A stretch of 64,000 bases of DNA from Ignavibacteria bacterium UBA7675. GTDB taxonomy: Bacteria > Bacteroidota > Ignavibacteria > Kapaibacteriales > UB7675. The position numbers and the translations under genes were made by a program. The notes beneath the pieces are model-generated. The model saw only the letters and a program-made list of their open reading frames with translations, searched no databases and was not told where the DNA came from. Positions 52,901-61,256 of the stretch are shown in pieces. The stretch covers positions 110,823 to 174,822 of the forward strand of contig DLHF01000062.1 in NCBI GenBank assembly GCA_002483085.1. The letters are read 5' to 3'. The first letter of the stretch is position 1; each line of letters begins with the position of its first letter.

Positions 52901-55118
52901 TCCCGTCTCGGATACCGTGTGCACAAATGGCAAGGCAGTATTTTCTATAAAGACTTCGCCCGCGAATACAACTGTTCAGTGGCAAAAAAGCAGTAATCTG
53001 ATTGAGTGGAATAATATCCCGCAGGCAACATCCACGACATATACAACAGGCCCGATAGACGAAACAACAAATGGCATGTATTTTCGCGCTGTTGTTCGCA
53101 ATGGCTGCGAAACATTCGCAGTCTCGCAAGCAGCACAAGCCATACTATACCCCGCACCGGTTTTGGAACTATCGTCCACGAGTATCGACTTTGGGAGGCT
53201 GGGATTTTGCACCAATGACAGTTTGATCTCGCTCTCTATTACCAACAAGACCAATGTTCCCGTGCACTTTGGTACACCTGTGCCGGGAAGCAAACATTTC
53301 GGCGTGCAATACAGTCCCTCGGTGCTCGACCCGGGTATGAGCGATGTCATTACTGTGCGCTTTGCACCCGCGTCGGTGCCTGTCGATGTGGAGTCCATAC
53401 TGCTTCTGCCAGCAGGTGAATGCAGCTATAATATTCCTATCACACTCAAGGGCCAGAAGGCTACAGCTCCGGTCATAAGCACAGCCAGCTTTGTCGATTT
53501 CGGCACGTTCCCGTCCTGTTCTACCGAGCCTGTCGACAGCGCTATCTCTATCTCCATTGTCAACACGGGCTCTGTTGAAATTACACTCCACGGTTGTACA
53601 CTGCGCTCCCCCTTTACGCTTTCCACGGCAAGAGCATTTCCCATTCAGTTGCAGCCAATGGAAACCGCTAGCTTCGACCTGCACTATCTTGCTACCGGCA
53701 CCGAAGGCAGCGACAAAGAATTTGTACTATTTCCATTCTCTACGGCTTCGTCGTGCAGCGACACCCTGAGGGTAGAGGCACGCGGAAAAAGAGAACTGCC
53801 ATCCGTGCCTATCATTGATACTGTCTGGTTCCCGGTGATCCCTGCGTGCAGCACGGGCATCGACACAGTAATCCACATTGTGAATACAGGCAATATCCCT
53901 GTGTCGTTCAGCCCCGACGCTTTAGTAATTGGCGAAGCATTTTTAGTAGAGTACCCAACAGAAAAGAAAATACTTCGCAGTGGTGAAACATGGGAATTAC
54001 CCGTGTCATTTCGTCCAACTGCCGATGGCGTGTACACGGGTTCCGTATCATTCCTCCAAACTCCTTGCGGTACAACCCGCACTATCGAGTTTCGAGGCAG
54101 ATCCGCTACGCCTCGCCTCACGGCAAATGCAACTGCTTTGGTCTTCAGCTCCACGGTTCGGTCGCGCACAATTGTCTTTACCAATACGGGTACGATCCCG
54201 CTCTCTCTTGTCTCGCTGGAAGTCGATGTTCCTTCCTACTCCATACAAGTGGCGCGCAGCTTGCCCTGCACGCTCGGACCAGATGAATCAGTAAGTGCCA
54301 TAGTGGAATACGATGGCATGGGTGATCCAATTGATGCAGTCCTACGAGCAATCTCCGACAGCCCGTGCCCGATCATACTTCCAGTAGAAATCCAAGCAGA
54401 TGGAGCACCAGCACCTACGGCCAGCATCGCGATCCCAGCACAGAGCCGAACGATTGGTGAAGAATTTGCTCTTCCGCTTCTTCTCGACACAACGAATATC
54501 GAGGCTCTACAAACAGCAGGCGCAAACTCGTTCCGTGCCAGTATTGCATTTAATGCAACGATGATGACCCCCGCCGACTTGCTCCGGCGAGGCGAGATTC
54601 GCAATGGATTCCAGATTATTTCTGTCGAGGGCGAACTCGCTGGCAGGCAGGGTGATACATTGCTCGCTGTACTGATGACAACGGCTCTCGGCAACGCGTC
54701 GTCGACTCCGGTAGAGATTCGGTCGTTCACATGGTTCGATGCCCCGGGTACCCCGCTTAGCATTCCCACAACAATACAGTCGGGTGAGCTCCATATTACT
54801 GATATCAAAAAGGGACAATATGTGAATCCGTCTCGCTCGCCGTTTGCTATCGATATTGTCCCGATACCAGCAAACGAAACAATTGCGCTCGACATAGCAC
54901 ACATACCTTCCCTCATAGGCGCTTCGCTGGAAGTATTCAGCGCTACAGGTGTGCGCGTCGACGACTGGACACAGGAGCTTGCTCTTCTGCCCGGTACAAC
55001 GTCGGAAGGATATGGAGGCACAATCCATAAGAATATCAGCGCGCTGGCCGCTGGTGTATATTATTGCCGATTGTCGCTCTGGAGCTTTTCTCTTGTACGT
55101 CCCTTTGTTGTACGCTGA
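49971..55118 (+). CDS. Giant T9SS-exported protein with SBBP beta-propeller and Ig-like domains (set B)
   Basis: 1715 residues, the largest gene here. Leader about 1-33; a DUF7948-type N-terminal domain (VNFVENRGQWDVRARF ... LYKGIDLIVHSDSGAVRYDF then PLVIDPLVFSTVLGG); SBBP repeats at about 245-690 (ATGYTTSSDFPTTPGAYR, LLYSTYLGG...D.ATAIAV); Ig-like domains about 780-1060 (YQWQKYTDGEWKDV, VQWEYR, VQWQKS); several choice-of-anchor-D domains (about 1065-1500); a cohesin-like domain (GEEFALPLLLDTTN ... FRASIAFNATMMTP); and a C-terminal T9SS domain ending SLVRPFVVR. It is followed after 59 bases by an OmpA paralogue, as in set A. Confidence 0.9.
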   Translation: MVSVFRHKSLLLTCERALRLFAIMLVAYTGMEARENEWPMQPEAVNFVENRGQWDVRARFCARLPGCSVWITDGGIVYDYQSTGGGHIVSMEFVGASASSVRGSTPLENASTFITDSHSVAARSFGELSLQQLYKGIDLIVHSDSGAVRYDFVIAPYTSPEAIAIRFRGIDNSNITVDSSGELTLALSTGTVRHGKLFAYQTIHGAVVPISCRFTPGKDGTIGFALGSYTPQYPLVIDPLVFSTVLGGRNSEVVQAITTDSTGCIYATGYTTSSDFPTTPGAYRQTQTNNQSDIFITKLDPTGRRLLYSTYLGGSREDSATAIAVTAAGEVLVAGSTHSFDFPTTSNALDSSYNGLYDIFYARISKKGDSLIYATYIGGGRDDYATDFAVRGDTVYLTGETNSDLPFPITPDALQRSRASAQDAFLMIFNTAGTALYYSSYFGGNSVDGAYGIAVNADGIVALAGRTSSTDLPVSANAVKRGPASSKDAFDSFIMQFNPASHELVYCTYFGGTGNDEQIETICYSTSGNLVVGGWTNSSDFPVTSTGFDTTATESPYHSGFLSVVSPDAGILSASYLNGIKGSTKIFDIALDSMGNIFCTGVTYSSSFPVTSDAFDNSYNIPSNGDSFLTYVTSNLDTILYSTFFGGAEIDAGTSVCIGPYRTAIVAGYTRSPDIPTPKGRPFVNGVDGFIASFSTGAVLLSPNNHEILCTGTEFLIEWKASQQVSVLSLAISRAGDTNTILASALPAHLHEWRWTIPNDFPGGAYRISILDADQHVLDVSDTVFFVRSRPVFTMHPISVERCPGNNVFLECNAQAFPLPAYQWQKYTDGEWKDVLNETSRFLTIYGLTPSEHNGLYRAKAITECGHVAYSDTARISTYPSPAIDIQPWPVTECPGATVSFTAHSSDPQASVQWEYRTSYSDTWMILRDETAEELILHNITESQNGWEYRAIFYHLCDNRTIPARLTVRPSPIVEEHPVSDTVCTNGKAVFSIKTSPANTTVQWQKSSNLIEWNNIPQATSTTYTTGPIDETTNGMYFRAVVRNGCETFAVSQAAQAILYPAPVLELSSTSIDFGRLGFCTNDSLISLSITNKTNVPVHFGTPVPGSKHFGVQYSPSVLDPGMSDVITVRFAPASVPVDVESILLLPAGECSYNIPITLKGQKATAPVISTASFVDFGTFPSCSTEPVDSAISISIVNTGSVEITLHGCTLRSPFTLSTARAFPIQLQPMETASFDLHYLATGTEGSDKEFVLFPFSTASSCSDTLRVEARGKRELPSVPIIDTVWFPVIPACSTGIDTVIHIVNTGNIPVSFSPDALVIGEAFLVEYPTEKKILRSGETWELPVSFRPTADGVYTGSVSFLQTPCGTTRTIEFRGRSATPRLTANATALVFSSTVRSRTIVFTNTGTIPLSLVSLEVDVPSYSIQVARSLPCTLGPDESVSAIVEYDGMGDPIDAVLRAISDSPCPIILPVEIQADGAPAPTASIAIPAQSRTIGEEFALPLLLDTTNIEALQTAGANSFRASIAFNATMMTPADLLRRGEIRNGFQIISVEGELAGRQGDTLLAVLMTTALGNASSTPVEIRSFTWFDAPGTPLSIPTTIQSGELHITDIKKGQYVNPSRSPFAIDIVPIPANETIALDIAHIPSLIGASLEVFSATGVRVDDWTQELALLPGTTSEGYGGTIHKNISALAAGVYYCRLSLWSFSLVRPFVVR

Positions 55119-55177
55119 CAGTGCCCGGCGGCACGTTGGCTGGAAGCAGCGTTTATAAGAACGTCATTTATTGCGCT

Positions 55178-57328
55178 TTGATCACACCCATCCATGCAAC
55201 AATTTCGCTATGCCGTGTGCTCTGTCTGCTCGCCTGCGTCCTTCTGGCAAGTACACAAGCAACCACTGGCGCTACCGATACAGAGCGGCCAAACTACGGT
55301 CTATCGCTGTATTTTGTGCGGGCTGTTCACAGTGCCGCTATCGACTCGCTGCCCGGCATTCCCGAAGCACGCGAACTATTCACAGCAGGTACGGGCAATG
55401 GCTTTTCTCTATCGGGTTTGGTTCGTATTCCGCTCACCTCGCGATGGAGCACATCGCTCCGCGCTGGTCTTACCCAGTACAGTGGGTCGTTCACTGCTCT
55501 GCAAGTAGCTCCTATCCTTCCCGATGGTACGCCGAAACCAATGACGGTACGCCATACTCTCGACGCTTCTCTTATGCTGGCGACTTTCCTGCCTGCGGTG
55601 GAATATACTCTCTTTGGCCGTATGAGGCTGAGCGTTGGCCCTGATATCGGCCTGATCGTGGGCAATAATGCGCTGCAAAAAGAAGAAATTATCGATCCGC
55701 TTGGTGCGACATGGCTGAATACTAACACCCCGCTCCAAGTGCTATTCGACGGCGAGCTTTCCGACCTTTCAAAGTTGCAGAGCGCTCTCACTGCGGGCAT
55801 AAGCTATAGCCTACCGCTCAACAGCAGCCAGACGCTTCAGCTCGCGCCAGAAGCATTTGTGTCGCTGCCTTTTACTGCTATTCGCAACAGCGGTTCGTGG
55901 TCTGCTATCACCTATCGCTTTGGTGCATCACTTCTCTTTGTACCGCACCCAACACCGCCGCCCGTGCTCTACGACACCACGCGGACGCAGGACACAACTG
56001 TACAAATTGTCGCAGGAATAGAACAAGAACGTATCATTCTCGATACAATAGTTGCTTCTACGACAAGGGATACCCTACCCGACGCCATTCTTGTGCGTGT
56101 CGCTCTACAGGAGCGCTATTTGCGGCAAATTCCCGAGCTCAAACCTCTGCTGTCGGCTACCGTCACGGCCTCGTTCATGCTCGACAATGGCAAGGAGACT
56201 AAGGCAGCCAAAGTAACGATGGAAGAATTCATCGTACACAAGTACATTCCGCTGCTGCCCTATATCTTTTTTGCCGGTCAATCATCTGTGCTTTCAGAGC
56301 GCTATCAAAGCATTTCGGCAGCCGATGCGATGACATTTTCTATTGGCAGATACAACACAGCATCGACATTGGATGTGTATTACCATCTGCTCAATGTGCT
56401 GGGCGAGCGCATGCACAAACTGCCGCAAGCTACGCTGGTAATTACTGGCTACACTGCCGACGAACGCGGCGCGCCTACTCTGTCGGGGCGCAGAGCTCGC
56501 ACAGTGGCGAACTACCTTACTAATGTGTGGAATATACCAGCATCCCGGATTACAACTCGCGCCCGCACACTGACCGAACGCGCATCAGCTATGAATCAGC
56601 AGGAAGGTGTGGAGGAAAACCGGCGCGTGGAAATAACAGGTTCCGACCCCGCACTGTTCGAGCCAGTCGTGCTTACAGATACCATACGCACAGTCGATCC
56701 ACCCACCGTGCGCTTCCGCCCTCGCCTGTTCAGCGAAGCCGGTATAAAGACCTGGCGCATACTTATCTCGCAGGAAGAAAAACTTCTCAAAGAGCTACAC
56801 GGCAATGGGACTTCCCCTTCTGTTGTGGACTGGCCTATCGCACAGGACGACATTCGCCCGCTGGCTTCACTGCCGCTGGAATACAGGTTGGCAATTCAGG
56901 ATAGCGCCGGACAGTCGTTTACCACGCCGGCCAACATTATACAATTCGAGCAAATTACTATTAGCAAAAAGAAGCAGGAACGCAGAGCAGATAAATTGAT
57001 CGACAGGTTCTCGCTGCTGCTGTTCGACTACGATGCAGCCCTGCTTTCGCAGCGCCACGCGTCAACCCTGAATTTTATCCGCACCAGGCTAAAGCCATCG
57101 TCTACTGTGCGTATTGTGGGCACGACCGACCGCGTGGGCGATGCAGCCTACAATCTTCAGCTCTCCGAGCGCAGGGCACGGGAAACGGCACAAGCGCTCA
57201 TGGCGGAAACGGCAATGGTATCTGGCATAGGCGAGGACACAACCACATATCCCAACGATCTGCCCGAGGGCCGACTCTATAGCCGTACCGTTCGTATCAG
57301 CATTGAGACACCACTTGATACGCGGTAG
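55178..57328 (+). CDS. Outer-membrane barrel protein with two OmpA modules (set B)
   Basis: 716 residues, paralogue of the 39860 gene. Signal peptide ending LASTQ, barrel-like part (about 30-270), first OmpA module (PLLPYIFFAGQSSVLSERYQ ... LVITGYTADERGAPTLSGRRA ... GVEENRRVEI), beta-sandwich spacer (TWRILISQEEKLLKELHG), and second OmpA module (FSLLLFDYDAALLSQRHAS ... VRIVGTTDRVGDAAYNLQLS ... LPEGRLYSRTVRISIETP). No in-frame ATG precedes the signal peptide. I choose TTG 55178; GTG 55217 is the alternative. An ATG at 55194 is out of frame. This is likely co-transcribed with the giant gene before it. Confidence 0.85.
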   Translation: MITPIHATISLCRVLCLLACVLLASTQATTGATDTERPNYGLSLYFVRAVHSAAIDSLPGIPEARELFTAGTGNGFSLSGLVRIPLTSRWSTSLRAGLTQYSGSFTALQVAPILPDGTPKPMTVRHTLDASLMLATFLPAVEYTLFGRMRLSVGPDIGLIVGNNALQKEEIIDPLGATWLNTNTPLQVLFDGELSDLSKLQSALTAGISYSLPLNSSQTLQLAPEAFVSLPFTAIRNSGSWSAITYRFGASLLFVPHPTPPPVLYDTTRTQDTTVQIVAGIEQERIILDTIVASTTRDTLPDAILVRVALQERYLRQIPELKPLLSATVTASFMLDNGKETKAAKVTMEEFIVHKYIPLLPYIFFAGQSSVLSERYQSISAADAMTFSIGRYNTASTLDVYYHLLNVLGERMHKLPQATLVITGYTADERGAPTLSGRRARTVANYLTNVWNIPASRITTRARTLTERASAMNQQEGVEENRRVEITGSDPALFEPVVLTDTIRTVDPPTVRFRPRLFSEAGIKTWRILISQEEKLLKELHGNGTSPSVVDWPIAQDDIRPLASLPLEYRLAIQDSAGQSFTTPANIIQFEQITISKKKQERRADKLIDRFSLLLFDYDAALLSQRHASTLNFIRTRLKPSSTVRIVGTTDRVGDAAYNLQLSERRARETAQALMAETAMVSGIGEDTTTYPNDLPEGRLYSRTVRISIETPLDTR

Positions 57329-57373
57329 TACCGCTCTCCGCCAACACATCAGGAATATTTGGTCGAGCTCTTG

Positions 57374-57471
57374 CGGTGGGGGATGACGTCTTCGTATTTG
57401 TTACCATAGGAACGGTGCGCGGACATCAGCGCGGTGCAAGGACGAACCACAAGGGCAAAGACCGAAGCGCC
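57374..57471 (-). repeat. Dispersed intergenic repeat, copy 10 (partial, rearranged)
   Basis: Plus strand: a degenerate GGTGGGGGATGACGTCTTCG (compare GGTGGCACGGGCGTCTTCG), then GTTACCATAGGAACGGTGCG and CGGACATCAGCGCGGTGCAA, and AAAGACCGAAGCGCC at 57457-57471. The central CACCGGTCGC box is missing. It lies between convergent genes. Confidence 0.65.
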
Positions 57472-57502
57472 AATCCATTGCCCGAGGTTTCCGTCACCCC
57501 AT

Positions 57503-57534
57503 AAAAAAAGCGGAATGAGTATCCCGCTTTTTTC
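57503..57534. terminator. Bidirectional terminator between OmpA (plus) and anti-sigma (minus) genes
   Basis: Stem AAAAAAGCGG/CCGCTTTTTT with a loop of about 10 bases, T-runs on both strands. Serves two convergent genes. Confidence 0.85.
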
Positions 57535-57555
57535 CTTTTTGTTTTTATCGTGCCA

Positions 57556-58674
57556 TTATTTTGCGCTGCTTTCCAGTTGGCTTAGCTCGCGTTCCCATTC
57601 ATGAAGGTCGGGATGATTGGTGCGGCGCAGCAGAACGACACAGGCGTACATTTTCTCGAAGGCCAGCTTTCTGTTGCCTTGAGCTGCATATACTTTTGCC
57701 AATTCGCCCAGCAGTAGCCCTCGGATAGTATCGTTGCCATCTCCTTCTACAAGAGCAATGCCCTGGGTAAGTGCATCAATAGCGGCAGGATACGTTTCGG
57801 TCTCGCGGTTGAGAATCCCTATCGAGCGATAAGTCTCTGCCCGACCCGGCGCATCGCCTACCTTCTTCCACAAGTCCAAGCTTTGCTCTGCATGGACTTT
57901 TGCATTGCCATAGTGCTTCATTAAGCGCTCTACATTAGCGATGTTCAGCAGTACCTGCGCCTGCCCCTTCACATCTTTTTGTATTCTGAACTGCTCCAAC
58001 CGGGCCATATAGTGAGTAAGCTCTTTCCGATAGTCATCATCGTGAGGATCCACTTCCATTTCACTTTCTTCTGGAGCACTGCCTTCGTCCTCGGCCCGCA
58101 CATTCGCAGGTTGTACATCTTGAGCAATCGCGCGATGATGCACAGGCTCCTCGGGCTGCGGCACAGGTGCGGCTGCATTGCTGGCGGGTTGTTCGGCTAC
58201 AGTCCCGGCAGGAGTTTCCGCAATAGCACCAGAGCTCTCGCTGGCTTGCGTATTGGACGGAGCAGGCGCCAAAACAACGGGGGATTCGTGCTTGCTCGCT
58301 GTATCGGGTGCATTATGCCACACAGTCCAAAGCACCACGCTGCCCACACCGGCAGCGGCGAGCATAGCAAGTATCCACTGCGTAGCACTCCCAGCCAGCG
58401 AAGAAAAGCCGCCCGACTGCACAACAGCACTACCTGCTCCGGCAGCGCTCGCAGCGGCGATCAAAGTTATCACTTTACTCCGGGTCGATTCCAGAAATGC
58501 GGTATCGGAACGATCTTCCTGCTTCTCGTGGTCGAGAAGCTGTACAACAGTCATAAACCCCTGCACTTCAGCAGCAAATTCAGGCGACTCCGCAGCACGT
58601 ATATCGAGCAGAGAGCGTTCGCCTGGTGTCAGCGAACCCTCGTAGAGCTTTTCAAGTAATTGATCGTTTGTCAT
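57556..58674 (-). CDS. Membrane anti-sigma-like protein with TPR domain (set B)
   Basis: 372 residues. N-terminal segment LLEKLYEGSLTPGERSLLDI resembles the start of anti-sigma factors (no zinc motif seen). A TM helix lies about 98-117, then a Pro/Ala/Glu-rich linker (120-215), and TPR repeats at about 220-360 (AQVLLNIANVERLMKHYGNA, AETYRSIGILNRETETYPAA, GLLLGELAKVYAAQGNRKLA). The ATG overlaps the sigma gene stop (ATGA), the normal arrangement for a sigma/anti-sigma pair. The periplasmic TPR domain is the likely signal-sensing part. Confidence 0.78.
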   Translation of the reverse strand: MTNDQLLEKLYEGSLTPGERSLLDIRAAESPEFAAEVQGFMTVVQLLDHEKQEDRSDTAFLESTRSKVITLIAAASAAGAGSAVVQSGGFSSLAGSATQWILAMLAAAGVGSVVLWTVWHNAPDTASKHESPVVLAPAPSNTQASESSGAIAETPAGTVAEQPASNAAAPVPQPEEPVHHRAIAQDVQPANVRAEDEGSAPEESEMEVDPHDDDYRKELTHYMARLEQFRIQKDVKGQAQVLLNIANVERLMKHYGNAKVHAEQSLDLWKKVGDAPGRAETYRSIGILNRETETYPAAIDALTQGIALVEGDGNDTIRGLLLGELAKVYAAQGNRKLAFEKMYACVVLLRRTNHPDLHEWERELSQLESSAK

Positions 58675-59234
58675 AACATTTCCCGCAGATAGGGAGATAA
58701 TTTCTTCTGTATCATTTTAATAGCGCGGAAGACTCTTACCTTTGCCAGCGAAAGACTTATACCTGTCATCTCCGCAATCTCGGCATAGGAATAATCCTCA
58801 AAATGCCGCAGTATGAGCGCCTCTTTTAGTTCTTCGGGCAGGCGTGCAATGCCCTTATATAATAATTCGTTGACAAAAAGCTTTTCTTCCACTTCTTCGG
58901 TGTCAGCAAATTCCCGCCACGATTCCATTTCTGTAATATCCTGTGTGTGCTTGCGATTGCGAATGGCATTCAGGCTTCTGGTCCGGGCAATAGTAAAAAG
59001 CCATTTAGCAAAACTGCCTCCTTTGAACGAATGCCTGTTTTCAAAGACAGCCATCATCACGTCGTGGAAAATGTCCTTGGCCAGAGAATCGTCGCCTATC
59101 ATCCTTACACAATAGCTGTACGCTTTTCGCGAATAGCGACTGTACAGGACACTAAAAGCGTCCTGATCGTTTTCCTGGACGAGGATAAAAAGCTCTTCGT
59201 CCGAGAAGGCATCGTATTGTATTTTTTTTGCCAT
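58671..59234 (-). CDS. ECF-family RNA polymerase sigma factor (set B)
   Basis: 187 residues. Region 2: FSVLYSRYSRKAYSYCVRMI then AKDIFHDVMMAVFE; region 4: LPEELKEALILRHFEDYSYAEIAEMTGISLSLAKVRVFRAIKMIQKKL. Start 59234 (MAKKIQYDAFSDEELF) matches the usual ECF N-terminus; the open frame to 59369 is discarded. Coupled to the TPR anti-sigma gene by a 4-base overlap. Adjacent, convergent to the OmpA/T9SS genes of set B. Confidence 0.93.
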   Translation of the reverse strand: MAKKIQYDAFSDEELFILVQENDQDAFSVLYSRYSRKAYSYCVRMIGDDSLAKDIFHDVMMAVFENRHSFKGGSFAKWLFTIARTRSLNAIRNRKHTQDITEMESWREFADTEEVEEKLFVNELLYKGIARLPEELKEALILRHFEDYSYAEIAEMTGISLSLAKVRVFRAIKMIQKKLSPYLREML

Positions 59235-59399
59235 AGTATTAGGATGAGCGAGGCTCGCATAGAACACACTACCGCTGCAATGGTTACAGCAGAGTGGAAA
59301 GAAAGAGAAATCAGGATGTGATGGTGCTTGGCAGACAGAGGAACCGAGAACGGCTTCCCGACTCCACACCTGCGGAATCGGGAAGCGGTATTGCGTCTA

Positions 59400-60455
59400 T
59401 CAATGGCCGGGAGTAGGCAAAGGCTGTGGGCTGTAGATTCTTGCGGGCTTTACATGCGCGCCACTATCGGCTTCAGAAGGAGTTGTTATTTTTTCGGCCA
59501 GAGTCAGCACTGCGTCGACATAGTCGTTGCTATTGTTGTAGTGGTATACAGCCTTGCGCTGCGCTTTTTCGCTGTCGCCCCAGCCATTTACTTTCAGGTA
59601 ATTAGCAATACTGAACAGGGCATCGGAAACCTCATAGAGATTGATCTTACCATCTCCATTGCCGTCTTTTGCCCAGCTAAGATAGCTCGACGGCAAGAAC
59701 TGCGAAAGCCCGAAGGCTCCGGCCCAGGAGCCATACAACTCCGCTACGGGCACAGGCGACACCGCCTGCATTTTCTCCAATGCCACAAGCTGGTCGACAG
59801 CCCAGCTCGATTTCTTTTTTGCTCGCGCCTCTATTTTCTGGTCGAGCTCTTCGAGCTCTTTTTTCGTCTTATCCGCATGATCTGTACGCAGTGCATCCTT
59901 ATTTTTCTGAATATTTTCTGGCTGCACAGCAAGCGCCAAGCTGAGGTAGGCACTGGCTACATTGTATTTTCCGAGGTATTTGCCGTGTTTGGTCTCCACC
60001 CACATGACTGAGGAAATCACTTCTTTGGGCACTCCCATGCGCTCTTCGCACACGCGCAGCAGCGAATCGTTCAGCGCGAGAAATTCCTTATTCTGCTTTA
60101 TCGAATATTCGTTGTAGTTATGGGAATAATCGGCTTTTTTGAGGTAGCCCGCTACATTAATTTTTACAAACGATTCCTCGAATTTTACTTTTGGCTCGCG
60201 CATGAGCATATCCACAAAAGCCGGGGTCACTCCGCGCTTTTCCAATCGCTCAATAACAGGCGCAAAAATGGCGTAATTCTGCTGTATTTGCCAGTCACCG
60301 ATAGTATCAGAAGCAGATGTATCTGGCTCGGTAAGCTCCGACGACGACTTCGCGAGAGCCGAGCGATCAGCTCCGCATTTGGTAAATCCCATGACGGCAG
60401 CGGTGGACATCACCATCCAGGCACATCGAACTATTGCAATTCCCGACAATCTCAT
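59400..60455 (-). CDS. MltB-type lytic murein transglycosylase
   Basis: 351 residues. A hydrophobic leader is followed by Cys in GFTKCG, a possible lipobox. Catalytic domain: EVISSVMWVETKHGKYLGKYNV (catalytic Glu in VETKHG), SWAGAFGLSQFLPSSYLSWAKDGNGDGKINLYEVSDAL then FSIANYL. MltB-type enzymes cleave the MurNAc-GlcNAc bond in peptidoglycan, forming 1,6-anhydroMurNAc ends. A Lys/Glu-rich coiled insert (about 190-225) is additional. The start follows the purN stop by 5 bases, so the two are co-transcribed. A hairpin with arms CTTCCCGA/TCGGGAAG (59368-59400 region) lies at the 3' end, without a T-run. Confidence 0.88.
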   Translation of the reverse strand: MRLSGIAIVRCAWMVMSTAAVMGFTKCGADRSALAKSSSELTEPDTSASDTIGDWQIQQNYAIFAPVIERLEKRGVTPAFVDMLMREPKVKFEESFVKINVAGYLKKADYSHNYNEYSIKQNKEFLALNDSLLRVCEERMGVPKEVISSVMWVETKHGKYLGKYNVASAYLSLALAVQPENIQKNKDALRTDHADKTKKELEELDQKIEARAKKKSSWAVDQLVALEKMQAVSPVPVAELYGSWAGAFGLSQFLPSSYLSWAKDGNGDGKINLYEVSDALFSIANYLKVNGWGDSEKAQRKAVYHYNNSNDYVDAVLTLAEKITTPSEADSGAHVKPARIYSPQPLPTPGH

Positions 60456-60460
60456 AGCTG

Positions 60461-61084
60461 CTACACGGATTGATACTGTAAAAAAGACTCCGCCTGTTGC
60501 TGGAGTACGTCTGGATAAAGAGCGTGCTCCGACAGACGCACGCGATCAGATAATGTTTCCGGCGTATCGCCGGGCAGAACAGACACCTTAGCCTGAGCCA
60601 GAATGGTTCCCGTATCGTATTCGCCTTCTACACAGTGCACAGTAGCACCTGTCTCGGTTGCACCAGCGCGCAACACCGCCTCGTGCACATGCGCCCCAAA
60701 CATTCCTGCTCCGCCATGCAAAGGCAGCAAAGCCGGATGAATATTGAACACACGATGCCTGTACCGCTCAATGACTTCGCCGGGCAGACGCTTCATGTAC
60801 CCCGCCAGAGCGATCAAGTCTGTCTTTTCCCGCCGCAGGATATTTAACATCGCCTGCACATATCCTTTTGGGTCGGGATGGGTAGCAGCACTGATATGAT
60901 ACCGAGGTATATCGTACATGGCTGCAATATCCATCGCACCACACCGCGAATTATTGCTTATAAACAGCACGATGGAATACGCCGACTCAATGCGATGCGA
61001 ACCCTGTATCAGCGCCTCGGCATTACTACCAGCGCCCGATGCAAAAACAGCTACACGCGCCCTGCCCTGTACCTTTTCTGTCAT
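60461..61084 (-). CDS. purN: Phosphoribosylglycinamide formyltransferase (GAR transformylase)
   Basis: 207 residues. Transfers a formyl group from 10-formyl-THF to GAR in purine synthesis. N-terminal FASGAGSNAEALI, and the catalytic triad N114, H116 (FNIHPALLP) and D157 (GEYDTGTI) are all present, with HGGAGMFGAHVHEAVL. Length and motifs are normal. First gene of a purN-mltB unit. Confidence 0.95.
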   Translation of the reverse strand: MTEKVQGRARVAVFASGAGSNAEALIQGSHRIESAYSIVLFISNNSRCGAMDIAAMYDIPRYHISAATHPDPKGYVQAMLNILRREKTDLIALAGYMKRLPGEVIERYRHRVFNIHPALLPLHGGAGMFGAHVHEAVLRAGATETGATVHCVEGEYDTGTILAQAKVSVLPGDTPETLSDRVRLSEHALYPDVLQQQAESFLQYQSV

Positions 61085-61256
61085 ACGACCAAACTATATA
61101 ATGAATATTTCTTGTAAAATCAATGCACGGAGCGGCTCAACTTTTCCACAGCATGCTATCAGAGGAAGCCAAAGGTAAAAGGCCAGAGAACGAGAGCAGA
61201 GTAATAGAGCAACCTTCCGCCCGCTGCCTCCGGCCTCCCGTCTTTACTGCTGTTGA

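Noticed and set aside
55194..55508. ATG-started frame at the head of the set B OmpA gene
   Set aside because: It is out of frame with the OmpA protein and gives a Cys-rich peptide without a signal sequence; a frameshift would be needed, and the TTG/GTG starts avoid that.
59368..59400. Intrinsic terminator after the MltB gene
   Set aside because: A good CTTCCCGA/TCGGGAAG stem exists but there is no T-tract, so it is only mentioned as a hairpin.
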